The notes under the pieces were generated by a model. The model had not been told where the DNA came from. It saw nothing but the letters and a program-made list of their open reading frames with translations, and did not search any database. From positions 3,286,001 through 3,350,000 of the forward strand of contig CM044880.1 of assembly GCA_024500155.1 (NCBI GenBank): a stretch of DNA of 64,000 nt, read 5' to 3'. Source of the DNA: Chenopodium formosanum (taxonomy: Eukaryota > Streptophyta > Magnoliopsida > Caryophyllales > Amaranthaceae). This document shows, piece by piece, positions 1-10,708 of the stretch. Both the position numbers and the translations under genes were made by a program. Every line of letters starts with the position of its first letter. Position 1 is the first letter of the stretch.

Positions 1-50
1 ATACTGGTAGATATATTAAAATAGGTAACTTATTGGTTTTTTTTTTAGTA

Positions 51-140
51 TTGAGGAAAATGGATAATCTGGAGAAAATAATAATAATAATAATAATAAT
101 AGAAGTGGAAATAGGGGGGTATTGAGGAAAATGGATAATC
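51..140. repeat. 20-bp direct repeat around an (AAT)n microsatellite
   Basis: The string attgaggaaaatggataatc occurs at 51-70 and again at 121-140. Between the copies lies an (AAT)n microsatellite at about 76-106. The second copy runs into the terminal repeat of the adjacent MITE. It may be a slippage duplication; I see no coding content. Confidence 0.75.
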
Positions 141-511
141 ATGTTTGGGTTGTGAGGAGGGTCCTTTGACCATTTTCCGGCACTGACTTTTTTATTTTCC
201 GGCCAAAAAAAGCCACGTGTAAAGCACGTAACTTATTAAATTCTCTTTTTTCCCTGTATTCTCTCATTGTGGGGAGGATTAGCCTTGAATTACTTTGAAT
301 ATCCTTCAATTTTAATTTATATGATTAAAATTAAAGTTTTAGTGTTAATTATTTTCAGAAATTCGGGTTTGACAGGGGGGAAAACGGAAAACGAGGGAAA
401 AAGAGGAGGTAGAAAAAAGGGAACTTTAGTGTGATTTTTTTTTGCCGGAAAATAAAAAAATCAACGTCGGAAAATGGTCAAAGGACCTTCCTCATAACCC
501 AAACATTATTA
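135..511. mobile_element. MITE with about 75-bp terminal inverted repeats
   Basis: The left end (about 135-212) is repeated in inverted form at about 430-511. Both ends carry GTTTGGGTTRTGAGG, then GGTCCTTTGACCATTTTCCG, then TTTTTTATTTTCCGGC. The interior of about 215 bp is AT-rich and non-coding. The long terminal repeats and small size indicate a non-autonomous DNA transposon. I could not fix a target-site duplication, so the superfamily is open (Mutator-like is possible because of the TIR length). Confidence 0.7.
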
Positions 512-882
512 AGGACATTTTGTGCCACCTTTTTTATAAAAGGGCCTTGTCACAAAAAGGTCTACTTAAAAGGACGTTCTTCACAAATTTTCCTTTAATT
601 TATGTCACTACAGTAAATTTAGGGTTCGAAAATCTTAACTATTGGTTCTAAATACTAAGATTATGAAAGATCATTACAAGCGACTATATTGATAATTCAA
701 TTTTAAGAATTCAATTTTAGCATTACAAGTAATTTAGTTGCATTCTTTCTAATTTGATCTACTAATTCAACTTATTAATGTAACCTGATTCATTATTTGA
801 TTTTTTAGCATTTTCATCAATAATTTACTTATGTAATTTTTGAATTGGCCAATAAAATTATTTATATCTTCAGGCATCAAAA
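512..882. other. AT-rich spacer, nothing recognised
   Basis: I see no convincing coding region, RNA gene or repeat here. It separates the MITE from the kelch-like fragment. Confidence 0.6.
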
Positions 883-1280
883 ATGAATGAATCGCAACTA
901 AAAATTTGCCTACTAGTGGAGCATGGAACTGATGAGATGCCTCATTCGCTGTATACGATTGACCTACCAAGTGATCTGGAGGTCGATTCTGATTCTGAGG
1001 GGTTTCAAGTGTTGTCACCCTAGGTACTCTTCCCTCAGCGTAAGTTTCTGTACCGTACTGAATTCGTTAATCTCGGATCCAAACTATCTTCTTTGGAGGT
1101 GTTAAATATGATAAGCTTGACGAAGACCTATATAGAGCTGTACATGTCCTTGACATGAACAATTCTGACCGAGTTGCTTCCCTCAATGCCTCCAAGGAAT
1201 CTCCTTGTGCGTTTGTGGCTGATGGTATGATCTACACGTTTGGGAAGACCTATATAGAGGTTATCGAACTTGGCGAGTAT
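883..1280 (+). pseudogene. Broken kelch-repeat-like gene fragment
   Basis: One frame from 883 reads MNESQLKICLLVEHG and later HSLYTIDLPSDLEV, then stops at 1018-1020. About 55 bases on, a different frame reads IFFGGVKYDKLDEDLYRAV, HVLDMNNSDRVASLN and CAFVADGMIYTFGK. Patterns such as FFGG, VHVLD and AFVADGMIYTFG are typical of kelch beta-propeller blades, as in plant F-box/kelch proteins. The stop plus the frame change mean it cannot make one continuous protein unless an intron lies between the parts. I find no upstream F-box and no full propeller. The tract AAGACCTATATAGAG occurs twice (near 1121 and 1245), which suggests internal repeat structure or duplication. Family assignment is by pattern only. 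Confidence 0.45.
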
Positions 1281-1844
1281 AGATCACGTTGTACGTGTTG
1301 AGCACAGTTCAACTACGAACTGCTCAGTCAGCAAGAATCGGAAGCTGTCTGGTTACTCTGTCGGGTACATTGTGATAAGTAATGATATGAGTTTATGCAT
1401 TGATAGGCCTTTCAACATGATATCTTCTGATAGCTGTGCTATGAAGCATGATCTGCCTGTGCTGCTGTGCATTGCTATTATTATTGCTGTTCTGACTTCT
1501 GAGATGTCAAATTTGTTCAATACTGCTGTCAATATGTATGGTTTTGCAATTGAGTTGCTGATTTGTGTTGAGATTAAGATTTTTTAATTGCTATTGCATC
1601 TGAACTTAAGCATGATTGTGTTACATATATAATAAGGTGTTAATGGTGTTTATTGAATGAAATTATTTGTTATTGATTACTACATAGCTTGAAGCCCTCT
1701 CTCATTATTCTTGTTTACATTTGTGTTATTAGTTGCTGATGAACAGTTTGTTTTCTCCTATTTATATTCACTTTGTTAAATTTATAATTACAATCATGTT
1801 TGGCGGTCTTGAGTAAATCTTATCAGGCGTATCTTAAAATGCAG
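1281..1844. other. Spacer or intron-like DNA
   Basis: A 105-codon open frame at 1270-1587 begins inside the kelch fragment. Its translation resembles no family I know and has the composition of a chance frame. Nothing else is supported. Confidence 0.5.
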
Positions 1845-2233
1845 CCTGGAATAGAGTGGTGCCAAACAAAAAGCAGGAAAGCAGCAGGAGGACTAAAAAG
1901 AATGTGTCAAAGGAATCTAAAACAGAGAACAATGTTCGTGTTGGTGATGTTGAGGAGGTTAGCAACCTTAAGAAGGTTTTAGCAGGTAGAGTACTAATAC
2001 CCTGTTGTCCTATTCTTTTGTCCTTAAATTTCAATTCCATTTGGTACAGTTGAAACGAACATGGCTTAACTCTACTTCGCAAGTTTTATTCTGAATGTGT
2101 TATTGATAATAGTGTGTTTTTTGTTGCAGCTCAAGAGGAAGAACTCAGCAGGCTATATTCTGAACTGGCAAAGAAGGATACACTTTTGAAGACCTATGAG
2201 GCGGAGTTGGTTAAGAACAAACTTTCGATTTAG
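1845..2233 (+). pseudogene. Two orphan exons encoding a Lys/Glu-rich coiled coil
   Basis: Exon A (1845-1988) follows an AG at 1843-1844 and reads VVPNKKQESSRRTKKNV and later DVEEVSNLKKVLA. It ends at a GTAGAG donor. After a 141-bp intron with a TTTGTTGCAG acceptor, exon B (2130-2233) reads QEEELSRLYSELAKK and TYEAELVKNKLSI, then TAG. The join keeps frame (AG|CT gives A-A-Q). Charge pattern and heptad leucines suggest a coiled-coil tail about 75 residues long. No start codon or upstream exon is convincing, so this is either the 3' end of a broken gene, perhaps the same one as the kelch fragment, or a captured piece. I do not recognise the family. Confidence 0.4.
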
Positions 2234-2846
2234 TAGAGAGATGGAAGACTAATGGTCCATTTCTTTGTGATCTCTGGTGTATCGTGTAATTTAGATGGGC
2301 GCTTACAGTGGTATGAGATAAGAAAGCAGAAGTATTTAAAGTAATAAGTATTTTTGTGTATCTTTATTGTTAATAATGTTAAGCTTGGAAACACCATGAA
2401 TTCACTGTTATAACTATTGTGCTACTATTTTATTTTTTGTTCTTGATCTTGCCTTGACAACTGCATAGTAGTAGCAAAGAATAATTTCTTGCCAAAATCT
2501 TTTACAAGAATATTTGTATAATATGATTTCTTTTTTGGCATATTTTTGGGTAATCATGCCTTTTTGGTTTCAATGACTTAAACTATTAGCATTCTTTTAA
2601 TAAGTAACCAATGACTAATATGATCTATAGCTTTGCTTTTTAGGTTTCAAAAATAAAACCAAAATCTCACTTAATAATCATATTGCAATGCTGAACTCTT
2701 TGTGATTTAATGACTTAATAACGGGGGTTAAGACGGACATGAAAGCCTAGAGTTGAATTTAATCAATACAAAAATCTGAACAAATTCTTTTCTTGATTCT
2801 TCCCCTTATTTTGCTTTCTCAAATGAAATAATACTGTATTTTACGC
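2234..2846. other. Intergenic spacer, convergent 3' ends
   Basis: AT-rich, no supported gene. It contains the presumed 3' side of the coiled-coil exons (+ strand) and the 3' untranslated region of the kaurene synthase gene (- strand). Confidence 0.6.
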
Positions 2847-5800
2847 TTAATCAATGGGGTCATGGAGAACTGCCTTTACAACATCTTTCATATCATCAGA
2901 AGTAAACCCATCATCCTTAATGTAGAAAAAGTGCAGCACCTTGCTCATTTTCCAGAACACTTCCCTGCAATCTTTTGGAACTACACCTACATTGCCTCGC
3001 AATACTATTCTCAGCAGCTCTCTTCTTTTGTCTTCAATTGTCTGTCTTATGTCTTCAATAGCATCTTCTTTGTTTATAGTTCCATTTTCGTGAAGGATGC
3101 GCAAGGACACTGCGTTAAGCTTCCCCTCCTCCGCTTCCCTCTGATGCAACAGCCAAGATATTAATCTTTTTAAAACGAAAGCAAACAAACTTAAGCTAAT
3201 CCTGTTATTTGGAGATGAGTATGACCAAAGTGACTAACCTGAAAACCTTGGTAATCGTTGAGGAGGCGGCCGCAAGTACTCATCAACTTGAATAGATTAT
3301 GGTACTCATCACTTCTAATAACCTCCTCAGATAGCTTGGGACCGATGAAATACAGAGCTGGAAGAACGATTGGCCCCAAGGCAAAAGATATGTAGCCATT
3401 GTCCAAGTATTCTTCCTCTGTAGGTACTGACTTGTTCCTTGCCATCTCTGCTTCTTTCCACATTGACTTTACGAGGCTCAACCACTGTCACACAATCATT
3501 CCCAAGGAACAGATTAAATATTACCCTGTCTCATGGCTTGCATATTATGGAAGAGCAACAAAGAAGAATGAAAGCTTACAATCTCAACCAAATGATTAGT
3601 TATGTTACGATCTTGCCATGTACGTGCTTTTTCAGCAATTTCACAAATTGTGTCCCGGACTGCTGAGAATATGATGTGAACATTCTCAGAACAGGTTTGG
3701 ATACTCTTATCTGCATCCCACCTGCCAATTTAAGCTGGTTTTCAATCACACGACACAATTTAGGGGGAGAGGGAGTTGTGGCTTGTGCGTTTAGGGAGAA
3801 GTGGGGGTAAGAACACATACTTGTCAAACAACTGAATAAGATTTAGTTGCTCTTCTTCTGAGCTTCCAACATCAAAGAAGTCATCAACCACAGTAGTCAG
3901 AACGCCGTTCTTTGCCCATGAAATGCGTGCATCAGCTAGTTCAGGAGAGGAAAAGCTTGCAGCAGCAGAAAAGTAGCAGTAGCTAAGCTTCTGCCTAGAA
4001 AAGGCTAATTGGTCCAGTTTACATTCTGCAAGCCATCTGCTTTTACATTGAAAATAAGTTTGGAGCGTTCGATGAGAACATAAGAAAGCTACATTACAGG
4101 TGTGATATTGTGCTCAAGAATTTCTGCAGCTTGTTTAAGTTAGAAAATTATGAAAAGAAGTTAAGGCAGTGTATACCTCTGAAGTAGTTTGAATTCCTGG
4201 AGATGTATGGATTGGCAATAGCTAAAATCATCCCTTGCTAGTTGTAGGAAAACTTTATTGCAAAAGTTAGTGCAGCTGAGATATGAAGCATGTTATCATG
4301 AACATTTGAGAACAGATAGCCAATTACAAACGAAAATATTATGAGTCAAACATGATACAAATTCGGAAAATTATCAGATTCCTACCTTAAAGAAGACTTC
4401 AAAATCTTTATTTCATCCAAGTTATTTTGTTCAATGAATTTTCTGCTTTGCAAGCGCTCTAAATTTGCATGATAGGGGCTCTTTAGGCTGTCAGCAACCT
4501 GTGAAACAGAAAAGTGATGAGCCTACTAGATGCCTCTGATGTTCTATAGAAATGGCATGTATTTATGAACATATTACCTCTTGGATTAGATTTTTTCTGA
4601 GCTTGTCTGCTTGTGTTGAATGTTCAGAGATTTTCCCTTCAAGAAAGTGCCTAGAATTTGTTTCTTGCTTCTCTAGATAAGATTCATGAGCATATATTTT
4701 AAGTTGAGATGCCCTAAAGAGTTCCAAAGCAGATCTTATGTCCTCTGAGTGTCCTCCGAATTGGTGAAAACAGCAGTCTTCATCATGGACTTCAGCCAAC
4801 AGTTCTATACAAACAAAAAAAATTGCATGTTGATTCAATAACTAGTATATACTATCACTACCAAAACCATACATAGAATATCTTATTACCATTGAGATCA
4901 AACACCAGGTTAACGATAAGTATAAAAACATACCTGAAGATACATCATATCCATTGCCACGAAGCAACCGAAATGCCATCCTAGTGGTAATGACATCAGA
5001 AAAAATCTCTTCATTCCACTGCTCCCACAGTCTGCCCATTAACAAGTTCACAGGTTACATAATATACCAACTAGAACCAACTTTAATGATAAACTACATA
5101 CTTTCATCAAATGTTATTTGATTAACACGTATACTACATGCTCAAATCTTACCTGAAAGTTTCATTCAACGCAGAAGCAATCTCTTCTTTAAAATGCCCA
5201 TTGATTCCTAATTTTTGAAGGGTGTCAACCATATGAAGCCGGAAATATGCCTCAAGTGGGTATGCAGTTGGGACTGAAAATAAAAAAACCGTAAAATATA
5301 AGCATAATACATAAATGTTAATACAGTAGACATAGCAGAAATAAGCAGGTAACCTGCATTTGCAAATTTCTGCAAGACTGAAGACAGATAGCTGTAACAA
5401 TTTGGATCTTGGAGCGCAGAAAAAGCAGCTGCTGTTGTGGATGGTGAATTAAACAAAGAGCCATTCTTCCTTTGATAATCCATTACCATTTTCCAGTCTT
5501 GTGATCCTCCCATTGCTTCTGAAATATATGCCAAAAATAAATTCCTTGCCTTGGAGTCCTTTCCACGGATTCTGACAATAATACAGAGAAATGTTATGTT
5601 TTTGTTCTGAAAGAACAGAACTTAATCATCCAGTATAAACTGCACTTGCATGGATTTTGACTGTTTGACAGCTCTTAAATGTAAATTGTAAAGTGTAAAC
5701 ATCACAAGATTCACGGCTATAAATACGAGAACTGGAATGAAACAGCATACCTTTTGAGCTCTAAATCCTTCTTTCGAAGCACAGCATCGATATCTGAAGG

Positions 5801-6698
5801 CGCCAAATGAAGATTCACTTCCATATTAAGAGCCTTCTCAATCATACTAGGAAAAATAACATCAAATCCAATCGGAGAATGCTGCTCTTCATCCATTGCC
5901 GAAGCAAAATGTGACACAATAAAGTCAAGGCCTGCCAAAGGAAAAAAAAAATAAAAATAAAAAATCGGTTTCTTCCTTTCAGAAAGTCATGCAGCAAGTC
6001 CCTAAGAGTTTACCCTTTGTCATCTGTTCTTCTCCTACCGACCATCTTTTGAGCACGAGGACACAAGCCAGTGTGGAAGAAAGCGAGTCTTTGATTAGAG
6101 AAGTATCACGATGATCAAGAACACCCCATGAGCCATCACACAGCTGGTTCTCTAATATCCATTCTATACTCTTTGGAAAACAAGGAGTACTTGGAGTAAC
6201 AGGAGAAGGGGTCATTGCTACCCACGCAGTGTCATAAGCTGATATTGAAAGTTCAGCTTTTTGAAACATGTTTCGTATTCTTTCTTTGGCATCCTCAAAC
6301 CTCTGATTATCGAGTTTGACATATCTAATTAGTTTACATACAGAGTTTATTTCTGTAAGAATGTAGAAGATTGAAATGATAAATTACACTACCTGTATAT
6401 CAGCATTAGCTGTTCTGTTTATAGAACAGGATATTCTACAATATTCTGGCCAAGTAATATTAACAAAGTCAGAGATTGTGCCAGGAATCGTCTAATTACA
6501 GTAATAACGTAACACAATAAATGTACATACGCCATAATTGTAAAGCCTAGCAATGTCCTATATGACTATATGCACGTGCACACGTAAAAGCGAAAGCAGG
6601 AATTAGATAAAAAAAAAAGGGAAAAAGAGAGAAGGGGAAGAACCTGGTGGGAGACGAGGACAGCAACTGAGTTGTTGGGGAGAAATAGAGAAAGACAT
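2847..6698 (-). CDS. KS: ent-Kaurene synthase (class I diterpene cyclase), 14 exons
   Basis: This enzyme converts ent-copalyl diphosphate to ent-kaurene in plastids, the second committed step of gibberellin synthesis. The exons I join (-) are 6698-6644, 6409-6393, 6302-6014, 5931-5751, 5571-5354, 5273-5153, 5031-4934, 4804-4578, 4498-4386, 4275-4177, 4036-3821, 3721-3580, 3484-3239 and 3140-2847. They sum to 2316 nt, or 771 residues, close to the family's roughly 785. The class I metal motif DDFFD is at about 524-528. The second motif NDYQGFQREAEEGK starts at about 668 and crosses the last intron. LSISAYDTAWVAM marks the N-terminal domain, and I see no class II DXDD, as expected for KS. The product-determining Ile of GPIVLP is present (about 631). 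The N-terminus before the 17-nt second exon is short, so the transit peptide and first two exons are the least certain part. No frameshift or internal stop is seen, so it is probably functional. Confidence 0.93.
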
Positions 6699-7648
6699 GA
6701 AGAAACTTGGCAATCAGAAACCCAAAACTGAGTTTCAAAACAGAAAAACCCTGAAACTGATCAAAATTCAAAATTTCTGAATTCCTTGGAATTTGATACT
6801 TGGTATTTATGTTTGACACTAGAAAACAAATTTTATAATTTTTTTTTTTTTTTTTGGTTTTTTGTGTTTTCCAAAAATGGTAGTGTATAGTTGCTCAAGT
6901 ATAAATGAAATAAAAGTGATAAAGCTCCTCTTTCTATTGTCTGCTTTCTTACTTTTTCTTTGACCTTATCATGTGTGATTTGTTTCCGAATAAGGGGGAG
7001 GTAGGATTAATAGATGATTTATTACCATAAAATTTTGATTCTTTTCTCACAGAAAAAATAAAAAAAAAACAATTAAAAAAATTACAATAAAAGAAAAGAT
7101 TTACGCTGTCATATACCATATTTACCTTAATTACACTTAATTATGAAAAATTAAGCACAAATAAAGGTTAATGCAATCAGATAAGTTCATATCAATAAGT
7201 GGATAGAACGTTAGGTGAATCCTTCATACTATCGTATCTTATTTTCTAATGGAATCATTCTAGCAGCTACCAAATTCACTTTCCCAATTTCCTGTTGATT
7301 AATTAAAAGTAGAAATTGAATAATAAAACATTTGTACCCTCATATATATCCCGTAACAATAAATAAATAAATAGAAGGGATAGAAGAAGTTTTTTAAGCA
7401 AACATTCTGGAATTGAAAAGGAAAAAAATAAATAAACAGCTTTCATGAAGGGTTCTCCCTGTAACCCTGTTTGAGGTGCACAAACTCGAGATTTCCAGAA
7501 AACAAAACAAATTACAAATATATTCAGTAAAATGCACTGGAAAGAATGTCAATGTGCCTTTCTTACAAATCTTTCGTTCTAATGCAGAGCAACAAATGTA
7601 TTTTGGCGAAAATTGGAGTTGCAAGCTTAAAACTCCACAGGAAAGAGA
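6699..7648. other. KS promoter side and TGD1 3' region
   Basis: Very AT-rich, with a T-run at about 6838-6856 and A-rich tracts near 7060. It must hold the KS promoter and the TGD1 3' untranslated region. I find no convincing TATA box, other gene or repeat. Confidence 0.5.
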
Positions 7649-8830
7649 TCATACACAATTCCTAAGTGAATCCCCTGCCCCTTGGAAGAAAAAATAAGAA
7701 AGAACGAAATCTGCAATAAAGATACCAACCAGAGATAAAACAACAGCTGAAGTAGTTGACTCCCCAACACCCTTAGCACCACCAATGGTCGTTACACCCC
7801 AAGCACAGCTCACGATTGCAATTATTCCACCAAAAACCTGGGACTTCATCATGGCACTAATAATATCCCATGACCGAAGTGCTCTCCGAGCAGAGTCCAA
7901 AATCATTATGTAGCTAACTCCGTAAACACTGTCAGCCAAGAAGGCACTAGCTGCCATCCCCACTATGAAACACATCAGGGTCAAAAAAGGCAAAGCTACA
8001 CAAGAAGCAATTACCCTAGGTGTGACAAGGTAATCGACAGGATTTGCCCCGAGAACTCTCAGTGTGTCAGTCTGCTCAGAGACCTGCATGGTTCCGAGCT
8101 CCGCGGCAAAAGAACTTCCAATACGACCTGCCACCACAATTGATGTAACCACAGGGCTTAGTTCACGAGAGAAGGCAAGAGCTAAGACCCCACCAATGGA
8201 TCGGTTCAGCCCTAACCGGGTGAATTCCCGAACAAATTGGATAGTAAATGCCATCCCCACAAAAGCTGATGTCAGAAGACAGACCCCGACTGATTTAGGA
8301 CCAACTCTTTCCAGCTGTTGGAGGGTGTTTTTCCAGTGGATTTTACCCTTGAGAGCCCGGTATATTACTTGCCCTGCCAAAATGAGAACTGATAAGCCCC
8401 TCCACAAGTACCTAGGAGGTGACCAGTTGGCAAATAAAGTCTCCATCTCAAGAGTGGGAGAATGATTTATGCTTGAGCTTTCATCGGTTGGTACAGCATC
8501 TGGAAAATTGTCATTGGAATTAGGAATGGCTGACAATGCTGTACGTTGGATGGGTTTTAGTAAATGAATAAATCCTCCAGCAGCATGAGGTCTTTGAGCA
8601 CAGTGAGAAAAAGTACGTGTTCTGATTTCGGTCCATTTAAAATGTCCAGTAGTATCTCTCCTGCAGTTGGTCCAGCAACTCTGGGACTTAAAGCTATAAT
8701 TCACAAAGTAATTCAATCATTAGGTGCAAAAAACTACAATAGCAGTCTATGAACTACTTCAAAATGGAACAAAGAGGAGATACCTGCTAGAAATGCAAGG
8801 CATAGACTGCAATAACTGAACTGTATGCAT
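7649..8830 (-). CDS. TGD1: TGD1, chloroplast envelope lipid-import permease (MlaE family)
   Basis: TGD1 is the membrane-spanning subunit of the TGD1-TGD2-TGD3 ABC transporter in the inner chloroplast envelope. That complex brings ER-derived lipid into the plastid for galactolipid synthesis. Exon 1 (8830-8784) starts MHTVQLLQSMPCISS and ends AG|GTATCTCC. Exon 2 (8693-7649) follows an ATTATAG acceptor, and the joined codon is AGC. Total is 363 residues, against about 350 in Arabidopsis as I recall. Residues 1-110 look like a transit peptide and linker. The permease domain carries LERVGPKSVGVCLLTSAFVG, FSRELSPVVTSIVVAGRIGS, the conserved LGTMQVSEQTDTLRVLGANP and a C-terminus SYFFFQGAGDSLRNCV. 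Several hydrophobic helices follow the family pattern. It lies on the same strand as KS, about 950 bp upstream of the KS start codon. The start is fixed by the splice frame: the exon 2 frame meets a stop just upstream of its acceptor. Confidence 0.93.
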
Positions 8831-10301
8831 GATCAGCCCTTCTATTCAACTCTAACACAGTTTTATTCAGAAAATAATTCCTTAAATCTCTACTTTGCCA
8901 AGTAGAGGTGGTGGAAAAATATAACGCCTCATGCCAGAACACTCCTTTAGCTGGTGACCAGGCAACCTAAATCAGTTTATAGTAACAAAAAAGTTCTAAG
9001 ATATGAAGATGATGATTCATAGAATGGAAGTGTGCAATTTTGAAAGCTGAGAAGCCAACACTAAATATTCTAGTACTAAGCTAGATGCAACAATGCGATC
9101 AAACAATCTAAAGTGACCTCAAAACATTAATTTGGACAGTTAATCTTCAAAAGAGAGATATTTGAGCATCTTCAAAGATAAAAGCACTAGTCAAATGAAA
9201 AAGAAGAAGCCTGAAAACAAGATTTATTTTTTACTTTTCCAAATTCTCTCAAATAAATCTCTCTCAAACTCTCTGGTACATTAAAGCTTATATTGATGAT
9301 TTTGCCACAATACTATCATATGAATACTCAATGATAGTTGTGATTGTCAGGCAAAGCCCACAAATTGACAACAATGGAAGGAAGCCAAGAGCATCGTGAA
9401 TTGTTAAAGGAATCCAAAGCTTTAGAGCAAAATCATGATCAGCTTGTTAGAGTTTTCTTTTGCTAACAATTAGAACGTCATTTAACACTACACCTGGATC
9501 CTTAAATCCATTTCCCCAAAAGCTAAAAGTCCTTTCATGTAGTCTATTAACTTGCTTTCTAGCTTATCTTGCTCCTAACGACTTCTGCCTATTTAGCCAC
9601 CTATTTCTATGCTAGAAGGCCAGAAGCTAACAAGCAGTGAATTTACAAGTTTACATTCAACTTGCAGTTTGGAAAGAGTTTCAAACGTGACTACGTGAGA
9701 TAACATTATAAAAAAGGATCAAAAATCCATTCAACTAATCCAAGCCAGCTGAAAGCAAGGCAAATAATACTCCTATTTCACAAGGACTCTAACTCCGTAT
9801 GAGCATCAAAAGACTCGATCATGCCCGAACCCACTGGAAACAATTGAGATACTTCATCAACAAAACTCAATTCAAAACTAATCAGTATCAAGGACCTGCA
9901 GTCCATCCATTCCGACATTAGCCATCATGATTTATAGTGTGAACTCTATAAGATACAATGGCATACGACATTGTTTAACTAAATCACTATGTGACGATTT
10001 TAATATGTATATACAGTAAATATAAAAGAAAAATAAAAAGTAACAAGCAAATTAATAACTCAAAAGAAAGAACACTTGTTCAATACTTTTATTTTTCAAG
10101 TAGAGATCAAATTAAAACAAACAACCAAGGCATCAAGTTGAAACAATACGTCCACCTAGTTTCAAAAGCGCATGCAATCAACAAAATGAGGCAATCATCA
10201 ACCTTAGTAACCTACAATACAATGTTTTAAAGCAAGTGCAATCGGTAAATAATGCATTCTTGAAAACGTTAAGTTCAATTCACCCAAAATAGCACAAGCT
10301 C

Positions 10302-10379
10302 CTAACGCTTGCCAAACACAGATAAAGCACAAACAATAGCTCCAGCACTTCCAGCTAAAGACCTGAAAGAGAAGCACAT
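10302..10379 (-). other. 25-codon ORF in the left arm of the inverted repeat
   Basis: It reads MCFSFRSLAGSAGAIVCALS followed by VFGKR and a stop. CTTCTCTTTCAG just upstream of the SLAGSAGAIV stretch is a good splice acceptor, so this may be a captured terminal exon encoding a small glycine/alanine-rich hydrophobic tail rather than a free peptide. A mirrored copy is in the right arm. I do not recognise the protein. Confidence 0.35.
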
Positions 10380-10630
10380 CGCGTCGTTATATGAAGAAAT
10401 GAAAGATCCTTTTTATCAACAAATACAATATTGTGAAAGGTAGAAAAATGTGCAAACAAGTCAATGGCATGAACGATATTTTTCCCAATTAGTACATAGT
10501 ACAAATACAACACAAATGCTTGTTGACCCGTTTGCATGCCATTAACCTGTTTGCACATTTTTTTTTCTACCTTTCACAGTATCGTATTTGTTGATAAAAA
10601 GGATCTTTCACTTCTTCATATAACGACGCG

Positions 10631-10708
10631 ATGTGCTTCTCTTTCAGGTCTTTAGCTGGAAGTGCTGGAGCTATTGTTTGTGCTTTATCCGTGTTTGGCA
10701 AGTATTAG
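10631..10708 (+). other. Mirrored 25-codon ORF in the right arm
   Basis: Same frame as the left-arm copy, ending VFGKY instead of VFGKR. The reading frame and the CTTTCAG acceptor are intact in both arms despite other substitutions between them. This may be simple recency of the duplication or some constraint. Confidence 0.35.

Noticed and set aside
1270..1587. 105-codon plus-strand frame after the kelch fragment
   Set aside because: No recognisable motifs and no splice-consistent link to the kelch frames; probably chance.
8064..8465. 133-codon plus-strand open frame
   Set aside because: Antisense shadow of TGD1 exon 2, with no family features of its own.
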